Part shown: positions 6,401 to 8,801 of the stretch, piece by piece
Layout of the letters: each line of letters starts with the position of its first letter
Position numbering within the stretch: the stretch's first letter is position 1
NCBI GenBank assembly: GCA_039029355.1
Contig: JBCCGI010000161.1
Location: 1 to 8,801 of the forward strand
DNA: 8,801 nt
Reading direction: 5' to 3'
DNA from: JBCCGI01 sp039029355
Lineage (GTDB): Bacteria > Planctomycetota > UBA1135 > GCA-002686595
The notes under the pieces: model-generated
Told to the model about the DNA's origin: nothing
The model's database searches: none
Seen by the model: only the letters and a program-made list of their open reading frames with translations
Program-made: the position numbers and the translations under genes

Positions 6401-7779
6401 TGGGCGGCGGGTTGCTTGGGGGGACCGACGGACTAGTAAGCGTGACGAACCAGAGCGCAGGCCTGCTTTTCGGCCACGGTGCGGTCCTCGGCTCGGTGCT
6501 CAACTTCGGCGAGTTCGGCGTGTACGGTGGGGACATGGAAGTCGACGGCCCCCTGACGAACGACGGGACCCTGCGCATCTTCGACGGAACGAAGCTGACA
6601 GTCGGCGTTTGGGACGTCGCCTCGACCGGCGCTCTTGAGCTCTACGGGAGCGCGCAGTGCATCGGCTGCCCACCCGGCCCGGTCGTGCCCGCCGTCCTCG
6701 ACGTCAACAGCAGTTTCGGGCTGACCTCTGGAGCCCGGGTGAACTTCGACGGGCGGATCGAGGTGAGCGGTGACTGGGATGTCGCCATCGACGACGCAGC
6801 CGACTTCGATCTATCGCACGGTACGCTGCAGCTTGACGGTACGTCGCTGTTCGGCTCCCCCCAGAAGGTGGAGGTGCTCGGTGGCGACTTCGGTGCGCAA
6901 AGCAACTACGGCGCTCCGGTAGTGAACGCCTTCGGTGAGTTCGTCGTCGGCCCGAATCCGGCCACGGTCGAGCTCGTCGATCTCCACGACAACGACAGCG
7001 ACGGCCTGGAGGACGTTTTCTACGCCCAACGCCTGACCGTCTCCGCCAGCGCACAGCTGATCGTCGCGGGCTGCACGCTCTACGTCGACGAGCTGGTGCT
7101 CGAGCCTGGCGCGACCGCCGACCTGAGCGGCGGCACGCTCTTCTACGGAAGCGTCTCACCGGCCGACCCCTGCGACCCGGCCAGTGGAGTCTTTCTGGTG
7201 GACTGCGGGGCGCTGCAGCCCATGCCGCCCCCGGACTGCAACGGCAACGGCATACCCGACAACCTGGACATCGCCGCTGGAACGAGCCTGGACTGCAACC
7301 AGAACCAGGTCCCGGACGAGTGCGACTTTGCGTTGGGATTCTCGCTCGACCTGGACGGTGACGGCCAGCCGGACGAGTGCCAGAGCTTCCACGCGGATCG
7401 GGCCGACATCTCTCTCAGCGAGCTGGAGGGGCAAACGATGTTCCTCCACCCCGGGGCCGCCTACGCGGGGCAGCTCTATTTCGTGGGAGGTTCGATGAGC
7501 GGGACTCAGCCGGGCACGCCCTACGCCGGCCTCCTCGTACCGCTCAACCTGGACTCGTACTCGATTACCACGCTCGCGCTGGCAAACACGCTGCCCTTCG
7601 AGGAGACGCTGGGCGTGCTGGACGCAGAGGGTGAGGCCACCGCGGGCTTCCAGTTGATCGATGGACTCCTGGACTCTAGCGCGGTGGGTACGAAGCTCTA
7701 TCACGCCTTCCTCCTGGATCCGTTCTCCCCGGCTCCGGCCCTGGCAAGCAATCCGATCTCGCTCGAGATCCTTCCCTGA
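3478..7779 (+). CDS. Giant secreted modular protein: FG-GAP propeller, four Ig-like domains, beta-rich region, Ca-binding repeats
   Basis: This 1433-residue protein is probably exported and displayed at the cell surface or released, perhaps as an adhesin; no enzyme active site is recognised. A signal peptide spans residues 1-42 (hydrophobic core 21-37, likely cut after ALA at 42). The ATG at 3478 was chosen because upstream in-frame starts (TTG 3325, ATG 3361 and 3388) would bury this signal. Seven FG-GAP-like blades follow (55-485). Four Ig-like domains lie at about 486-567, 568-659, 660-751 and 752-838. Residues 841-858 carry a W-x-GPxGG...DADNW motif that opens a Gly/Asp-rich, beta-helix-like region to about 1225. 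Calcium-binding DCNGNGIPD-type repeats lie at 1253-1301. The last 130 residues form a separate beta-rich domain ending ASNPISLEILP, similar to C-terminal regions I recall from Planctomycetota exported proteins. The gene is divergent from the sigma/kinase operon and ends in hairpins. The role is inferred from architecture only. Confidence 0.9.
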   Translation: MSVSHRATGLGQNGATCGLRPWLLSIAAGVLGATCVADPALAQETKIEATGEEKDDEFGWSIDYYGNTAVVGAPGDDFGAGAAYVFVRGASGWTEQQRLVAVNRQPGDAFGQSVSIWGNRIVIGAPNKDGSGSAFVYLQTAGVWSAAPALKAPNAAPGDDFGSSVDIWGNFAVVGAPGRDDDVGTIDVGAAYVYSNLVYVAGGYTTTDWYHMGTASVFWADAFDRLGSSVAISGVTIPPEFPLIDPETYAGTIVVGMPGEDSASTEIDGAASDNSALNAGAVYSFPFSYSTFGPILGGDTYLKAPNAGQLDIFGTSVDVRCYLSNPISGQPGVGSCVLIGAPWEGGSGAAYRFDYVPSSPFTEAGWTTPVLVKAESPVPGGMFGTSVALGTSSPERFVVGAPQIGASGPTDSPTEGAGRAHFFVQGAGGGYAEYPLLYAADGELDDNFGRSVAVEGLTVLAGADGEEFGSGDTDSGAAYAFEYTPPVLDAELVDDSTCVGATYELMASAEGYPAPTLAWFGDGGVLLGTGPTLSLVGVDLAHAGTYTVVAENAYGSDTSAMVLSVGQAPAIDPGGLLEARTEACEGSGVVLSVSLDDVTGTPPPNYQWFRDGVLLGGETDPFLSLSDLEEADGGVYALLVSNSCGATSTSSTLTVSPLPVIVVDPQDTLACSGSDAVLTTVASAGGATTLYQWYENGVPLFDIPGQVGGSGTATLTLYAVDSSDSGNVYWVEATACGTVMSDQATLSITLPPTITAHPQSVSVCEGVPAVFSVQPDDPSLDYQWFKDGIALAGETAASLTLPPAVPADDGAVIFVEVTGTACPPVASDAATLSVVDQLPVANWIGPDGGLFVDADNWDSCLPPSEEARLHNASAFDNRAVIGDGEVVVLETARISASGAGSQVVQVDSGGQFQPALLVELQNGGRLDVAGPSLLGAPAASVFTSAIVNNSGLIGPAKALPTFNPDTECPPGGVCLGGGLLGGTDGLVSVTNQSAGLLFGHGAVLGSVLNFGEFGVYGGDMEVDGPLTNDGTLRIFDGTKLTVGVWDVASTGALELYGSAQCIGCPPGPVVPAVLDVNSSFGLTSGARVNFDGRIEVSGDWDVAIDDAADFDLSHGTLQLDGTSLFGSPQKVEVLGGDFGAQSNYGAPVVNAFGEFVVGPNPATVELVDLHDNDSDGLEDVFYAQRLTVSASAQLIVAGCTLYVDELVLEPGATADLSGGTLFYGSVSPADPCDPASGVFLVDCGALQPMPPPDCNGNGIPDNLDIAAGTSLDCNQNQVPDECDFALGFSLDLDGDGQPDECQSFHADRADISLSELEGQTMFLHPGAAYAGQLYFVGGSMSGTQPGTPYAGLLVPLNLDSYSITTLALANTLPFEETLGVLDAEGEATAGFQLIDGLLDSSAVGTKLYHAFLLDPFSPAPALASNPISLEILP
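3640..4932 (+). repeat. Seven FG-GAP repeats encoding a beta-propeller
   Basis: Within the surface protein, seven units begin with an FG-like pair (residues 58, 110, 161, 226 as LG, 313, 383, 448). Each is followed about 14-35 residues later by GAP or a variant: GAP at 72, 124, 175, 340 and 400, GMP at 256, GAD at 462. Units end in a GAAYVF-type strand. Seven units match a closed seven-bladed propeller of the PF14312-like (FG-GAP_2) kind. Blades 4 and 7 are the most degenerate. Asp-rich loops (DDFGAG, RDDDVG) may bind calcium. Confidence 0.85.
4933..5991 (+). repeat. Four tandem Ig-like domains
   Basis: Each unit is 80-93 residues with a central aromatic strand: AWFGDGGVLL, YQWFRDGVLL (606-615), YQWYENGVPL (691-700) and YQWFKDGIAL (782-791). 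Each except the third then has an L-S/T-L strand and a D/DDGxY-like turn. Units 2-4 have a Cys near the start and another near the end (584/644, 671/736, 764/822). Unit 1 has only Cys498. Units 2 and 4 are most alike and share the DNA string TACCAGTGGTTC at 5293 and 5821, which suggests duplication. Confidence 0.83.
7234..7380 (+). other. DCNGNGxPD-type calcium-binding repeats
   Basis: Three acidic loops lie in a row at residues 1253-1261 (DCNGNGIPD), 1272-1283 (DCNQNQVPDECD) and 1291-1301 (DLDGDGQPDEC). The spacing of Asp/Asn resembles dockerin or thrombospondin type 3 calcium loops, and the regular Cys residues may form disulfides. Such blocks are frequent in secreted Planctomycetota proteins. 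The second loop has Gln in place of Gly twice and may bind calcium weakly. Confidence 0.8.
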
Positions 7780-7786
7780 TATGGAG

Positions 7787-7805
7787 GCCCTCCCGTCAAG
7801 AGGGC
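7787..7805 (+). terminator. Small hairpin just after the surface protein stop
   Basis: GCCCTC-CCGTCAA-GAGGGC gives a 6-bp stem with a 7-base loop, 8 bases after the TGA codon. There is no T-run. It may protect the 3' end of the mRNA or add to the stronger hairpin downstream. Confidence 0.4.
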
Positions 7806-7815
7806 ACGAGAGTTC

Positions 7816-7845
7816 CAGGCTGCGGGCCGGTAGGCCCGCAGCCTG
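7816..7845 (+). terminator. Transcription terminator hairpin, perfect 13-bp stem
   Basis: CAGGCTGCGGGCC, loop GGTA, GGCCCGCAGCCTG forms a perfect GC-rich stem of 13 bp, 37 bases after the surface-protein stop. It is followed by TCTTCC, not a clear T-run. The position fits a terminator, and its symmetry could stop transcription from both sides, including read-through from the IS110-type gene on the right. Confidence 0.75.
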
Positions 7846-8054
7846 TCTTCCGCAGGAGGTGTCGGGAGTCACGCCGGACGTCGACGGTGGCGACGGCGGT
7901 CAGTCTGATATGCGCGGGCCGAAACCGCAGGTGGCTTGTTCCGTCGCGAGGCCTTCAGTCTAGCTTCGTGCTCACGGCGAGCCGTGGCGACATAGGGAAG
8001 TCGAGGATCCTCTTCGTCAGCGACGCCCGGCGCACTCCCATGTGCGGTCGTGAC
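7846..8054. other. Non-coding stretch downstream of the IS110-type gene, possible element end
   Basis: No convincing gene lies here. On the minus strand it directly follows the transposase stop, so part of it is probably the 3' non-coding end of that element. Local structure includes CACGGC-GA-GCCGTG (7973-7986), the perfect palindrome GAGGATCCTC (8003-8012) and a near-exact tandem CGACGGTGG/CGACGGCGG (7882-7899). I could not place the element boundary, because IS110-type elements lack conventional long terminal repeats. Confidence 0.35.
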
Positions 8055-8801
8055 TCAGCTTGCTTCGCGCAAAGCCTGCCAGAGGTGCCCCGCGAGCTCG
8101 CGAGCGATAGCGGCCTTGGCCAGGTTGGTGTGCTTGGCGGCCGACAGCCGCTGGTACTTCTTGACGAGGCGACGCTCGACGCGCCTCGCCAACTCGCTGA
8201 CAGCGGTAGGCGCCTGCCCACGTCGTTGGAGCAGCGACTTGGACTCGGGGTACAGGCGCCGATAGTGCTGGCAGGTCTCGACCAAGAGCCGTCTTAGGTG
8301 GCGGCTTCCGGTGCGCGTGATTCCTCCGCGGCGCACCCTGTTTCCTGAGGAGTGCTCGCTTGGCACCAGCCCGACGTAGGCGGCGACCGACGCGTGGTTG
8401 GGGAAGCGATGCGGGTCGCCGAGCTCGGCGACTACGTTGGTTGCGACTAGCGTCTACACACCTCGAAAGGCTTTGAGTGCGCGGACCTGCTCAGCGATGT
8501 CCTCGCGCTGCGCTCGCTCATCGATCAGCTCGTCGAGCTCTTGGAGCTCGGACTCCCTCGCCGCCAGCCGGCGTAGCTTGAGCGCGAGCATCACCCGATC
8601 GTCGGGATCGTCGAGCTCCACCTGGCGAAGCCAGGAGCGATGGGCGCGACTCCAAAGCGATCCACTGCGCCAGATCGCTCCGCGATGGAGCAATAGCTTC
8701 GAAATGTGGTGCTTGGCCGCGACGACGTCCTTGCGAGCGGCGTCACGCGAGCGCGTCAGCGTGCGCAGTGCCTCGAGCTCGGGCGTAGGCGGCCGGGCCG
8801 C
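8055..8801 (-). pseudogene. IS110-family transposase, C-terminal part, interrupted by in-frame TAG
   Basis: IS110-family enzymes are DEDD (RuvC-like) recombinases with a C-terminal Transposase_20 domain carrying a catalytic Ser. The minus-strand frame is open from the window edge and reads PPTPELEALRTLTRSRDAAR, then KHHISKLLLHRGAIW, then a coiled helical stretch (RRLAARESELQELDELIDER) to RALKAFRGV, where TAG (8456-8454) interrupts it. The same frame resumes with TLVATNVVAELGDPHRFPNH, then AYVGLVPSEHSSGN and GGITRTGSRHLRRLLVE, the diagnostic Transposase_20 motif. It ends in TGA at 8057-8055. The interruption sits between GV and TL, in the usual GV-x-TL segment, with no frame change, so one base substitution explains it. 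The N-terminal DEDD half lies beyond the window. A sequencing error or amber readthrough is possible but less likely. Confidence 0.87.
8055..8801 (-). mobile_element. IS110-family insertion sequence, partial and probably inactive
   Basis: The region belongs to an IS110-type element that continues past the right edge. Only the transposase part is delimited; the downstream end is somewhere in 7846-8054 and is not marked by a recognisable repeat. The in-frame stop suggests the element can no longer move by itself. Confidence 0.7.

Noticed and set aside
7156..7872. A 238-codon open frame on the minus strand across the end of the surface gene and the terminator
   Set aside because: It overlaps the calcium-binding repeats and the conserved C-terminal region antisense and runs through the terminator hairpin. 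It has no domain or motif.
7887..8297. A 136-codon plus-strand frame after the terminator
   Set aside because: Most of it is antisense to the conserved Transposase_20 region of the IS110-type gene, and it shows no domain of its own.
1..8801. CRISPR array, tRNA or rRNA genes
   Set aside because: No regularly spaced direct repeats and no tRNA- or rRNA-like segments were seen on reading; the only repeats are protein-domain duplications and short hairpins.

Overview
The window looks like a piece of a high-GC Planctomycetota genome. The reasons are an ECF sigma factor of the PF07638-like type paired with a membrane serine/threonine kinase, and a very large secreted modular protein with DCNGNGxPD calcium-binding repeats. 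That protein also has a C-terminal region of a kind I associate with Planctomycetota of the Saltatorellus/Poly30 type. The phylum assignment is inference from gene content; no rRNA or core gene is present to confirm it.

Layout, left to right. Positions 1-140 hold the right end of an IS3-family insertion sequence: the last 39 codons of its DDE transposase, then a terminal inverted repeat. Positions 141-266 are a short gap with nothing I can support. Positions 267-3250 are a minus-strand two-gene operon: an ECF sigma factor (promoter-proximal) and a transmembrane serine/threonine kinase. The two are joined by a 4-base GTGA stop/start overlap. Positions 3251-3477 are a divergent intergenic region holding an interrupted palindrome whose arms carry GGAAC in both orientations. 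Positions 3478-7779 are a plus-strand gene for a 1433-residue exported protein: signal peptide, seven FG-GAP blades, four Ig-like domains, a beta-rich region, calcium-binding repeats and a C-terminal domain. It ends in two hairpins, one with a perfect 13-bp stem. Positions 8055-8801 are the C-terminal part of an IS110-family transposase on the minus strand, broken by an in-frame TAG and running off the window.

How the parts may work together (inference): the kinase has a complete catalytic set and a single membrane segment, so it could sense an envelope signal and phosphorylate the co-encoded sigma factor, which has no visible anti-sigma partner. The sigma factor has Ser at the place where RpoE-like factors have a conserved Glu in region 2.2. 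This suggests control by phosphorylation, as in the EcfP-PknT pair of Vibrio. The divergent surface protein is the obvious candidate target. The whole module lies between two unrelated insertion-sequence remnants.
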